DNA of 64,000 nt, taken from assembly GCF_017084525.1 (NCBI RefSeq), contig NZ_CP070950.1, positions 1,550,001 to 1,614,000 of the forward strand. The letters run 5' to 3'. The notes beneath the pieces are model-generated. The model was not told the origin of the DNA. It was given only the letters and a program-made list of their open reading frames with translations, and ran no database searches. Source of the stretch: Conexibacter sp. SYSU D00693 (GTDB lineage: Bacteria > Actinomycetota > Thermoleophilia > Solirubrobacterales > Solirubrobacteraceae). Both the position numbers and the translations under genes were made by a program. Below are positions 51,170-59,077 of this stretch, piece after piece (the first letter of the stretch is position 1; each line of letters starts with the position of its first letter).

Positions 51170-52090
51170 GTGAGGCTGTGGTCGCACGACCGGTGGACGT
51201 TCCCGCTGCCCGAGGGGCACCGGTACCCGCTGGCGAAGTACCGGCTGATCCGCGAGTGGGCGCAGGCGCGGGGGCACGAGGTCGCCGAGCCCGAGCCGAT
51301 CGCCTGGGACGCGCTGACGGCGGTGCACGACGCGGCGTTCGTGGCCCGCATGCGCGACGGGACGCTGGACCGCCGCGAGGAGAGGGTGCTCGGCCTGCCG
51401 TGGTCGCCGGAGCTCGTGCACCGCGCGCGGATCGGGACGCAGGGCACCGTCGAGGCGGCACGGGACACGCTGCGCCTGGGGGCGGGGATGGTCCTCGGCG
51501 GCGGGACCCACCACGCGGGACGCTCGTCCTCGCGCGGCTACTGCGTCTTCAACGACGTGGCGGTGGCGACCCACGCGTTGCGCTTCGAGGGCCTCGCCCG
51601 GCGGGTGCTCGTCGTCGACGTCGACGTCCACCAGGGCGACGGGACCGCCGAGCTCCTCGGACCCGACCCGGACGCCTTCACGCTCAGCGTCCAGTGCGAG
51701 CGCAACTACCCCTTCACCCGCATCCCCTCCGACCTCGACGTCGAGCTGCCGCGCGGCACCGGCGACGACCTCTACCTCGGCGCCCTCGACGGCGCCCTCA
51801 CCCAGGCGCTCGAGGCCTTCCCGCAGCCCGACCTCGCCTTCCTCCTCGCCGGCGCCGACCCGTACGAGGGCGACGCGCTCGGCCGCCTGTCGCTCACCAA
51901 GGACGGGCTGCGCGACCGCGACGCGCTCGTCGTCGGCCGCCTCCGTGCCGCCGGGATCCCCGTCTGCGCGACCCTCGCCGGCGGCTACGCGCCCGACGTC
52001 GACGACATCGTCGACATCCACGCGCAGACCGTCGACGTCGTCGCCCGGGCGCTCACAGCCGCGGCTCGACCTCCGACTTCCAGAACCTGA
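51170..52090 (+). CDS. Histone deacetylase family protein
   Basis: A 306-residue arginase-fold deacetylase. Features are PEGHRYPLAKY near the N-terminus, GGGTHHAGRSSSRGYCVFND (paired active-site His), zinc-binding VDVDVHQGDGT, LLAGADPYEGD (the second Asp ligand) and the closing LAGGYAP. Bacterial members deacetylate acetylated lysine, polyamines or acetoin-pathway proteins; the substrate is unknown. It starts with GTG 51170, about 40 bp after the repeat array, and its 3' end overlaps the convergent oxidoreductase by 38 bp. Confidence 0.92.
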   Translation: MRLWSHDRWTFPLPEGHRYPLAKYRLIREWAQARGHEVAEPEPIAWDALTAVHDAAFVARMRDGTLDRREERVLGLPWSPELVHRARIGTQGTVEAARDTLRLGAGMVLGGGTHHAGRSSSRGYCVFNDVAVATHALRFEGLARRVLVVDVDVHQGDGTAELLGPDPDAFTLSVQCERNYPFTRIPSDLDVELPRGTGDDLYLGALDGALTQALEAFPQPDLAFLLAGADPYEGDALGRLSLTKDGLRDRDALVVGRLRAAGIPVCATLAGGYAPDVDDIVDIHAQTVDVVARALTAAARPPTSRT

Positions 52091-53009
52091 AGAAGCCGTC
52101 GTCGTCGTCGCCGATCTGGCTGACGTAGACCTCGTCGAACCCGGCCTGCTCGAACTGGCGGACCTGCTCGACGTAGCGCTCCGGGTCGGGGCCGCAGACC
52201 ACCGACTCGGCGACCATCTCCTCGGTCACCGGCTCGCAGGCCTCCTCGAAGTTCGTCGGCATCGGCAGGAGCTGGGCGAGCTCGCCCGCCAGGCCCTCGT
52301 TGGGCCAGATCCGGTGGGCGATCCGTCTCGCCTCCGCCTCGTCCTCGTGGTAGACGCACTTGAACCCGCCGTGGACGGTGCCCGTGCCGCCCTCGTCGCG
52401 GAACTGGCGCACGCCGTCGGCGTCGGGCTGGACGGTCATGAACCCGTCGCCGATCTGCGCCGCCCGCGAGATCGCCTTGGGCCCGAAGCCCGAGACGTGG
52501 ATCGGGGGCGCCTCGTCCGGGATCGAGAAGAGCCGCGCGCGGTCCACGGTGTAGAAGGTCCCGTCGTGGTTGACCACCTCGCCGGTCCACAACGCGCGGA
52601 TGATCGCCACCGCCTCCTCGAGCATGTCCAGGCGCGTCGAGACGTCGGGCCACGGGTCGCCGAGGATGTGCTCGTTGAGCGCCTCGCCGGTGCCCACGCC
52701 CAGGCCGAAGCGCCCGGGGCCGAACATCGTCGCGGTCGTCGCCGCGGCCTGGGCGATGATCGCCGGGTGGATGCGGACGGTCGGCGCCGTCACGGCGGTG
52801 TGGACCCGCAGCTTCGACGTCACGGACGCGATCCCGCCGAGCACCGACCAGACGAAGGGCGACTGGCCCTGGCTGTGGGTCCAGGGGTGGAAGTGGTCGG
52901 AGATCCAGGCGCTCTCGAACCCGGCCGCCTCCGCCTTGCGCGCGGACTCGACGAGGAACGAGGCGCCGTGCTCCTCCGCGGAGAGGAAGACGCCGATCTT
53001 GGGGGCCAT
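52053..53009 (-). CDS. F420-dependent LLM-class oxidoreductase
   Basis: A 318-residue luciferase-like TIM barrel close to F420-dependent glucose-6-phosphate dehydrogenase. Recognisable parts are FLSAEEHG, WISDHFHPW, the cofactor-binding ATMFGPGRFGLGVGTGEALNE region and HVSGFGPKAI. It implies that the organism makes coenzyme F420. The substrate could be a sugar phosphate or a xenobiotic. It begins 11 nt after the SnoaL-fusion gene, so the two form an operon. Confidence 0.9.
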   Translation of the reverse strand: MAPKIGVFLSAEEHGASFLVESARKAEAAGFESAWISDHFHPWTHSQGQSPFVWSVLGGIASVTSKLRVHTAVTAPTVRIHPAIIAQAAATTATMFGPGRFGLGVGTGEALNEHILGDPWPDVSTRLDMLEEAVAIIRALWTGEVVNHDGTFYTVDRARLFSIPDEAPPIHVSGFGPKAISRAAQIGDGFMTVQPDADGVRQFRDEGGTGTVHGGFKCVYHEDEAEARRIAHRIWPNEGLAGELAQLLPMPTNFEEACEPVTEEMVAESVVCGPDPERYVEQVRQFEQAGFDEVYVSQIGDDDDGFFRFWKSEVEPRL

Positions 53010-53020
53010 GGGCCATGGCC

Positions 53021-53878
53021 CTACCCGGCGGTCGCGACGCTGACCGCCCGCGCGAGGAGCTCCTGCGCCTTGCCGGTCATGCGCACGAGCCCGTAGGCGT
53101 CGAGCGCGGCGCGCGGCAGGTCGGTCGCCCCGGCGGCGTGCAGCCGGCGCACCAGCTCGGCGAGCTCCGACGGCGGCACCTCGTCCAGGGCGCGCGGCCC
53201 GAGCTCGCGCAGGCGCACCGGCGCGGCGCCCGCCGGACGCAGCACCTCGACGCCGTCGTCGTCGACCATCTCGATCGCGCCGGCGTTGCGCAGCCGGTGC
53301 GCGGCGCCCGACAGCGGCGCGCGGGCGATCGACGTCAGCGCCTTGCCGCCGCTGGCCCGCACGACCTGGCGGTAGGCGTAGTCGGCGAGCACCGGGCCCT
53401 CCGTCGCCACGACCTCCAGCAGGACCGGCCCGAGGACCTCGCGTCCCGCCGAGCGCACGTCGGGCACGGGACGCAGTGGCCACGGCGCGTAGGGCTCGAG
53501 GTCGACGGTGACCGCGGTGCGCCCGCCGCGCCCCTGGCCCGAGGCCGACGGGAACGGCGCGGTGGTCCACCGCCAGATGCGCTCGCCCCGCAGGACGAAC
53601 GTCCCGTGGATCCGGACCTCCTGGCCGCCGAGCTCGAGCTGGGCGTGGAAGACGACCGTGTCCTGCGCCTCGTGCGCGCCGCCGAGCTCGACGAGCCGGG
53701 GCGCCTGCGCGACCCACGCCGCCAGGTGGTCGCGCACCGCGGCACGCCCCTCGCCGGCCCCGTCGAGGCGCACGAGCACGGCGTCCTCGTGGAAGAGCCC
53801 GGCCAGGCCCTCGACGTCGCCGGCCCCCGCGAGCCGGAAGAAGCGGTCCAGCACCTCTCGTGCGCCCATCGCGGGCAT
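53021..53878 (-). CDS. SnoaL-like protein with C-terminal DUF3320-like region
   Basis: A 285-residue protein. Residues 5-115 are a SnoaL/NTF2-like fold (EVLDRFFRLAGAGDVEGLAGLFHEDAV, AVRDHL, VRIHGTFVL), a cone-shaped pocket used by isomerases and many uncharacterised proteins. After a Gly-rich turn, residues about 130-245 (EPYAPW, VVATEGPVLADY, RLRNAG, PPSELAELV) resemble the winged-helix DUF3320-type tail otherwise found on large helicase/nuclease proteins. The combination is unusual. ATG 53878 is supported by a -10 exactly 6 nt upstream. It is transcribed with the F420-type oxidoreductase. Confidence 0.75.
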   Translation of the reverse strand: MPAMGAREVLDRFFRLAGAGDVEGLAGLFHEDAVLVRLDGAGEGRAAVRDHLAAWVAQAPRLVELGGAHEAQDTVVFHAQLELGGQEVRIHGTFVLRGERIWRWTTAPFPSASGQGRGGRTAVTVDLEPYAPWPLRPVPDVRSAGREVLGPVLLEVVATEGPVLADYAYRQVVRASGGKALTSIARAPLSGAAHRLRNAGAIEMVDDDGVEVLRPAGAAPVRLRELGPRALDEVPPSELAELVRRLHAAGATDLPRAALDAYGLVRMTGKAQELLARAVSVATAG

Positions 53879-53883
53879 CTTGG

Positions 53884-53890
53884 CAAGCTG
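53884..53890. promoter_or_regulatory. Overlapping divergent -10s in a 17-bp interval
   Basis: Only 17 bp separate the start codons at 53878 (minus) and 53896 (plus). CAAGCT (53884-53889) lies 6 nt before the plus-strand GTG. CAGCTT (53890-53885) lies 6 nt before the minus-strand ATG. Both would be leaderless, and the two hexamers overlap by five bases. Confidence 0.4.
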
Positions 53891-53895
53891 CAGGC

Positions 53896-54450
53896 GTGGC
53901 CCGGCTCGCCGACCCGACTCGCGATGCGGCCGCCTGCGCGGCGGCCTACGCCCCGCACGTCGCCGTGGGCGCCGCGTCGTTCGAGGAGACCCCGCCCGAC
54001 GCCGAGGCGATCGCGGGCCGGATGCGCCGCGTCCTCGAGCGCTTCCCGTGGCTGGTCGCCGAGCGCGACGGCGAGGTCGCCGGCTACGCCTACGCCGGCC
54101 CGCACCGCGACCGCGCCGCGTACCGCTGGGCGGTCGACGTCGCCGTCTACGTCCACGAGGCCCACCAGCGCCAGGGGGTCGGCCGCGAGCTCTACGGCGA
54201 CCTGCTGCCCCTCCTCGCGCGCCAGGGGTTCACCCAGGCGCTCGCCGGCATCACCGTCCCCAACGCCGCCAGCGTCGCCCTCCACGAGGCCTTCGGCTTC
54301 CAGCTCGTCGGGGTCTACCGCGACATCGGCTTCAAGGCCGGCGCCTGGCGCGACGTGGGCTGGTGGCAGCTCGCCCTGCGTCCCGGCGAGCAGGGCGACC
54401 GCCCCGCCGAGCCCGTGCCCCTGCCGCAGCTCGATCCACCGGTCTCCTGA
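53896..54450 (+). CDS. GNAT N-acetyltransferase, phosphinothricin acetyltransferase-like
   Basis: A 184-residue acetyl-CoA-dependent acetyltransferase. It has SFEETPPDAEAI near the N-terminus, GYAYAGPHRDRAAYRWAVDVAVYV, the acetyl-CoA loop QRQGVGRELYGDLL (Q/RxxGxG/A) and NAASVALHEAFGFQLVGVYRDIGFK, the order seen in phosphinothricin/methionine sulfoximine acetyltransferases. The natural substrate may be an amino acid analogue. The start is GTG 53896 with a -10 exactly 6 nt upstream; a longer frame to 53860 would overlap the divergent gene. Confidence 0.9.
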   Translation: MARLADPTRDAAACAAAYAPHVAVGAASFEETPPDAEAIAGRMRRVLERFPWLVAERDGEVAGYAYAGPHRDRAAYRWAVDVAVYVHEAHQRQGVGRELYGDLLPLLARQGFTQALAGITVPNAASVALHEAFGFQLVGVYRDIGFKAGAWRDVGWWQLALRPGEQGDRPAEPVPLPQLDPPVS

Positions 54451-54480
54451 CCCAGCGGCGCGGCCCGCCGCGCACTCCGG

Positions 54481-54520
54481 TACGGTCGCGTTCGCCCGAC
54501 TGGGGAGTCGGGCGAAGGGG
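54481..54520 (+). promoter_or_regulatory. MCE operon promoter and 5' hairpin
   Basis: TACGGT (54481-54486) predicts transcription starting near 54493. The perfect 11-bp inverted repeat TTCGCCCGACT-GGGG-AGTCGGGCGAA spans 54491-54516, so the mRNA would begin with a stem-loop. The ribosome-binding site GAAGGGGA (54514-54521) overlaps the foot of its right arm, so folding could limit translation of the first MCE gene or stabilise the message. Confidence 0.55.
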
Positions 54521-54525
54521 ACTCG

Positions 54526-55923
54526 GTGCGGCAGGAGAGCGAGCACAGCGACGGGGGTCGTGGGCGCCTGGGGGCGTCGCTGGTCGTGCTGCTCGCGGTC
54601 GCCGCGGCGGCCGTCGCGCTCCTGCGCGGCAGCGACAGCTACGAGGTCACCGCCCGCTTCGACGCCGCGACCGCGCTCGTGCCCGGCAACCTCGTCCAGG
54701 CCGGTGGCCGCAAGGTCGGCACGGTCAAGGAGATCCGGCTCTCGGACCGGGGGCAGGCCGACGTCGAGCTGCAGATCGACGAGGAGGACCTGGCGCCGCT
54801 GCCGGAGGGCACGCGCGCGAGCATCCGCCTCGCCTCCCTCTCGGGCCAGGCCAACCGCTACATCGACCTGCGCCTGCCCGTGCAGCAGGCCGGCCGCAGC
54901 CCGCCCGCCATCCCGGACGGCGGGCTCATCGACGCCGGCGCGACCTCCTCGGCCGTCGACGTCGACACGTTCTTCTCCCTGTTCGACGAGCGCACCCGCA
55001 AGGGCCTGCGCGACGTGGTCCGGGGCAACGGCCGGATCTACGCCGGCAGCGAGGAGGAGGCCAACGCGGGCTTCGAGGCGCTCAACCCCTCGCTCGTCGC
55101 CGGCCAGCGGCTCTTCGCCGAGCTCAACCGCGCCTCCGCGCTGCTCGAGCGCTTCGTCGTGTCCTCGTCGCGCCTGGTGACCGACCTGGCCGACCGTGAC
55201 GAGTCGCTCTCCGGCCTCGTCGACCGCCTCGCCACCGCCACCGGCGCCATCGCCGCCGAGGAGGGCTCGCTCTCGCGCGCCGTGGGGACGCTGCCGCCGT
55301 TCCTGCGCCGGGCCAACACGACCTTCGCGAACCTCCGCTCGACGCTCGACGACGTCGCCCCGCTGGTCGAGGAGACCAAGCCCGTCGCGCCGCGGCTGCG
55401 CAAGGTCCTCGCCGAGCTGCGCCCGTTCGCGCGCGACGCCGTCCCGACCGTCCGCGACCTCGCCGCCCTCGCGGGCCGCCCGGGCGCCGACAACGACCTG
55501 CTCGACCTCGCCAAGCGCGTGCCGGCGCTCCACGACGTCGCCGTCGAGACGCGCGAGCGCAACGGGGAGCAGCGCGCGGGCGCGCTGCCGACGGGCACGA
55601 CGTCGCTGCGCGGCCAGACGCCGCAGCTGGCGTTCCTGCGGCCCTACAGCGTCGACCTCACCGGCTGGTTCGACGACTTCGGCCACTCCGGCGCCTACGA
55701 CGCCAACGGCAACTTCAACCGCAGCGCGATCTCCGTCAGCGCCTTCTCGCTCGTCGACGGCCTGCTGCGTCCCGTGCCGCCCGAGCTGCGCCAGCAGCTC
55801 TTCGACTCCGTCGTCGCCGTCGGGCAGAACAACCGCTGCCCGGGCTCCATCGAGCGCGGCGCGCTGTGGAAGCCCTCGCCGGACTTCAACTGCGACGAGA
55901 CGCAGGGACCGGTGGGCCCGTGA
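54526..55923 (+). CDS. MCE family protein, first of six
   Basis: A 465-residue protein anchored by one N-terminal transmembrane helix (about 16-33), followed by the MlaD/MCE domain (about 37-118: YEVTARFDAATALVPGNLVQAGGRKVGTV). A long helical region follows, probably a needle or tunnel, and a C-terminal domain with two cysteines (NNRCPG, FNCDE). MCE proteins form hexameric conduits for lipids across the envelope. GTG start. This first member lacks an upstream yrbE permease pair, which heads the operon in mycobacteria. Confidence 0.9.
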   Translation: MRQESEHSDGGRGRLGASLVVLLAVAAAAVALLRGSDSYEVTARFDAATALVPGNLVQAGGRKVGTVKEIRLSDRGQADVELQIDEEDLAPLPEGTRASIRLASLSGQANRYIDLRLPVQQAGRSPPAIPDGGLIDAGATSSAVDVDTFFSLFDERTRKGLRDVVRGNGRIYAGSEEEANAGFEALNPSLVAGQRLFAELNRASALLERFVVSSSRLVTDLADRDESLSGLVDRLATATGAIAAEEGSLSRAVGTLPPFLRRANTTFANLRSTLDDVAPLVEETKPVAPRLRKVLAELRPFARDAVPTVRDLAALAGRPGADNDLLDLAKRVPALHDVAVETRERNGEQRAGALPTGTTSLRGQTPQLAFLRPYSVDLTGWFDDFGHSGAYDANGNFNRSAISVSAFSLVDGLLRPVPPELRQQLFDSVVAVGQNNRCPGSIERGALWKPSPDFNCDETQGPVGP

Positions 55924-57548
55924 GGCGCCTGGCGGGACCCCTCCTGCTCGTGGTCGCCCTCGCGGCGCTCTGGGCCGCCCTGTCGGGCGCCGGCGGCGAG
56001 GAGCGCGAGGGCCGGGTCCGCTACACGGTCGAGCTCGACAACGCCTTCGGGCTGATCGAGGGCGCCGACGTGAAGATCGCCGGCGTCCGCGCCGGGCGCA
56101 TCTCGAAGCTGCGCCTCGACCGGAGCGACATGCGCGCCCTCGTCGACGTCGAGGTCGACCGCAAGGGCTTCGGCGACCTGCGCAAGGACGCGTTCTGCCA
56201 GACGCGACCGCAGTCGCTCATCGGCGAGTACTTCGTCGACTGCCGGCCCGGCACGTCGGCCCAGCGGCTGCCCGAGGGCGGGCTCGTGCCAGTGAGCCAG
56301 ACCGGTTCGACGATCCCGGTCGACCTCGTCAACAACATCATGCGCCGCCCCTACCGCGAGCGCATGTCGATCATCCTCGGCGAGCTCGGCGCCGGCCTGG
56401 CCGCCCGCGGTGGCGACCTCAACGAGACGATCAAGCGCGCGAGCCCGGCCCTCCGGGAGACCGACCGCGTCCTGGCCGTCCTGCGCCGGCAGCGGGCGAC
56501 GATCCGCGACCTCTACCGCGACGCCGACACCGTCCTGGGCGAGCTGGCCGAGGGCCGCGAGGACGTGACGCGCTTCGTCGCCGAGGCGCGCGACACGGCA
56601 CGCGTCGGCGCCGGGCGCCCGGCCGCGCTGCGCCGCCAGCTGCGGGCGCTGCCCCGCTTCCTGGCCGAGGCGACGCAGACGATGCCGCTGCTGGAGGCCT
56701 CCGCCGACCGCCAGGGCAAGGCGCTCACGACGCTGCGCTCCAACGCGACGCTCCTGCGCGGCTTCCTCGACCGGCTCGGGCCGTTCGCGGAGGCCTCGCG
56801 CCCCGCCGTCCGGACGCTCGCCGCCGCGACGCAGCGGGGCACGCCGGCGGTCGAGGCGCTGCGCCCCCGGCTCGTCGAGCTCACGAAGCCCGCCAGGGAC
56901 CTGCCCGAGCTCGCCCAGAACGCGGCGATCGTCCTCGAGCACCTCGACGACCGGAGGTTCGCCGTCGAGCAGGACCCGGCGAGCCCGGGCGGCGCCGGCT
57001 TCACCGGCCTCGAGGCCCTCCTGCGCTACGTCTTCAACCAGAGCCAGGGCATCAACCTCACCGACGGGCGCAACTACATCCTCAAGATCGCGCTCTTCCT
57101 CGACGCGGGCTGCCTCTTCGTCAAGGACGCCGACAAGGCCAAGGCGCCGGCCAACCAGCGCTGCGCCGCGCTGCTGGGCCCGAGCCGCCCGGGGGTCAGC
57201 ACCCCCGACCCGACGAAGACCGCCACGCCGGCCATGCGGCGCGGCACGGCCGAGACGCCCGCGCGCGACGACGCCGTCGCCCCGCGCGACACCGACACCG
57301 CCGCGCCCGTCGCCCCGACGACGCCGTCCGCGCCCGGCGCCGCGCCGCAGGCCCCAGCGCCCGAGCAGCCCAAGGGCCTCATCCCGGGCGTCCAGCAGCT
57401 GCTCGACGGCCTGCTCGGCCCCGGCACCGACCAGCGCCAGCCGGGGCTCCTGCCCGGCCTGCTGGGCGGCGGCAAGGCGCAGGGCCCGAGCCGGCAGCCG
57501 TCCCAGCGGGGCACCGACGCCCTCCTCGACCTCCTCCTGGGCCCGTGA
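55920..57548 (+). CDS. MCE family protein, second of six
   Basis: 542 residues. GTG 55920 overlaps the previous stop (GTGA). A signal-anchor helix (about 4-21) precedes the MCE domain (about 34-115: YTVELDNAFGLIEGADVKIAGVRAGRI), which contains its own two cysteines (AFCQT, VDCRPG). The helical region has the repeated pattern of hydrophobic residues expected of the MCE barrel. The C-terminus adds cysteines (AGCLF, QRCAAL), then a Pro/Ala/Thr-rich tail of about 110 residues not seen in the other five, which may span or bind the cell wall. Confidence 0.88.
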   Translation: MRRLAGPLLLVVALAALWAALSGAGGEEREGRVRYTVELDNAFGLIEGADVKIAGVRAGRISKLRLDRSDMRALVDVEVDRKGFGDLRKDAFCQTRPQSLIGEYFVDCRPGTSAQRLPEGGLVPVSQTGSTIPVDLVNNIMRRPYRERMSIILGELGAGLAARGGDLNETIKRASPALRETDRVLAVLRRQRATIRDLYRDADTVLGELAEGREDVTRFVAEARDTARVGAGRPAALRRQLRALPRFLAEATQTMPLLEASADRQGKALTTLRSNATLLRGFLDRLGPFAEASRPAVRTLAAATQRGTPAVEALRPRLVELTKPARDLPELAQNAAIVLEHLDDRRFAVEQDPASPGGAGFTGLEALLRYVFNQSQGINLTDGRNYILKIALFLDAGCLFVKDADKAKAPANQRCAALLGPSRPGVSTPDPTKTATPAMRRGTAETPARDDAVAPRDTDTAAPVAPTTPSAPGAAPQAPAPEQPKGLIPGVQQLLDGLLGPGTDQRQPGLLPGLLGGGKAQGPSRQPSQRGTDALLDLLLGP

Positions 57549-59077
57549 TCCGCCGCCCCGCCAGCTCCATCGTCGCCAACCCGGTCCTCGTGGGCGCGGT
57601 GACGACGCTCGTCGTCGTCGTGGCGGTGTTCCTGAGCTACAGCGCCAACAAGGGCCTGCCGTTCGTCCCGACGACGGAGCTGCGCTTCCTCGTGGACAAC
57701 GGCGCGAACCTCCTGCCGGGCAACGAGGTCCGCGAGGGCGGCTACCGCATCGGCCTCGTCACCGAGATGGAGCCCGCGCGGCTGCCGGACGGGCAGATCG
57801 GCGCCGAGGTGCGGCTCAAGCTCGACGAGGGCTCGGGCCCGATCCCCGTCGACTCGACCTTCAGCCTGCGCCCCCGCTCCGTGCTCGGCCTGAAGTACGT
57901 CGAGCTCACCCGCGGCCGCTCGGCGCGGACGTTCGCCGACGGCGACACCGTCCCCGCCCGGCAGGCGCGCTTCCCCGTCGAGCTCGCGGACCTGTACGAG
58001 GTCTACGACGAGCGCACGCGCACCGGGTCCCGCCGCGGCCTCCAGGGCTTCGGCGACGCGCTCACGGGCCGCGGCGCCTCGCTCAACCTCGCCATCCAGG
58101 ACGCGCCCCGGCTGCTCGGCCACCTCGAGCCGGTCGCCCGCTCCCTCGCCGCCCCCGGCACGCAGCTCGGCCGCCTGTTCGAGGAGCTCGGCGACGCTGC
58201 GCGCACGGTCGCCCCGGTCGCCCGGCGCTACCGCCACCAGTTCGAGGCCGCCGGCGACGTCTTCGAGGCCTGGTCGCGCTCCCCCGAGGCGCTGGCGGCG
58301 ACGATCGACAAGTCGGGCCCGACCTACGAGGTGGCCGCGAGCTCGCTGCGCCGCCAGCGCCCGTTCCTCACGCGCTTCGCCCGCTTCTCGGGCGCCGTGC
58401 AGGAGGCCGCCGCGACCCTGCCGCGCACGCTGCCCCGGATCATCCCGGCGCTCGAGACCGGCACCCGGGTCCAGCGCCGCGCCCCGCAGCTCAACGAGCC
58501 GCTGCGCGAGACGCTCAGCGCCGTCGACCGGCTGTCCCGCGACCCGGTGACGAGCGTCGCCTTCCGCGGCCTGGCCGACACGACGCGGATCCTCAACCCG
58601 GTCCTGCGCTTCGTCGGGCCGTACATCACGGTCTGCAACTACTTCAACTACGCGTGGACGCACGCGGGCGAGCACATCTCCGAGCCCGACCCGACCGGCA
58701 CCTCGCAGCGCGTCCTGCTCATGCAGGCCTCGCGCACGGTCAACCCGACGGCGACGTCGCTGGGCTCGCTCGGCACGCTGTCCAACAACAAGCCGGCCAA
58801 CAACGAGCCGGTCCTCACGGGCGTGCCGTACGCGATCCACTCGCAGCCCTACCCCGCCGCGATCACCACCGACGGCAGGGCCGACTGCGAGGGCGGCCAG
58901 CGCGGCTACCTCGAGCGCGTCATGCGCTACGGCGCCGCGGACCGCAAGGGCGCGGTCGACCCGCGCACGCCGGGCGTCCAGGGCCCCACCTTCACCGGCC
59001 GTCCCGAGGTCCCGCAGGGCCAGACCTTCACCCGCACGCCGCAGTTCGGCCCGAAGGTCCCGGAGGAACTCGACTGA
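57545..59077 (+). CDS. MCE family protein, third of six
   Basis: 510 residues. It starts at GTG 57545 (GTGA overlap). A transmembrane helix (about 12-31) is followed by an MCE domain (about 40-125: LRFLVDNGANLLPGNEVREGGYRIGLVTEM). It has the long helical segment, and then the ITVCNYFNYAW motif, a recognisable signature of actinobacterial Mce proteins, and a second cysteine (RADCEGG) near the end. It has no lipobox. Confidence 0.9.
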   Translation: MIRRPASSIVANPVLVGAVTTLVVVVAVFLSYSANKGLPFVPTTELRFLVDNGANLLPGNEVREGGYRIGLVTEMEPARLPDGQIGAEVRLKLDEGSGPIPVDSTFSLRPRSVLGLKYVELTRGRSARTFADGDTVPARQARFPVELADLYEVYDERTRTGSRRGLQGFGDALTGRGASLNLAIQDAPRLLGHLEPVARSLAAPGTQLGRLFEELGDAARTVAPVARRYRHQFEAAGDVFEAWSRSPEALAATIDKSGPTYEVAASSLRRQRPFLTRFARFSGAVQEAAATLPRTLPRIIPALETGTRVQRRAPQLNEPLRETLSAVDRLSRDPVTSVAFRGLADTTRILNPVLRFVGPYITVCNYFNYAWTHAGEHISEPDPTGTSQRVLLMQASRTVNPTATSLGSLGTLSNNKPANNEPVLTGVPYAIHSQPYPAAITTDGRADCEGGQRGYLERVMRYGAADRKGAVDPRTPGVQGPTFTGRPEVPQGQTFTRTPQFGPKVPEELD

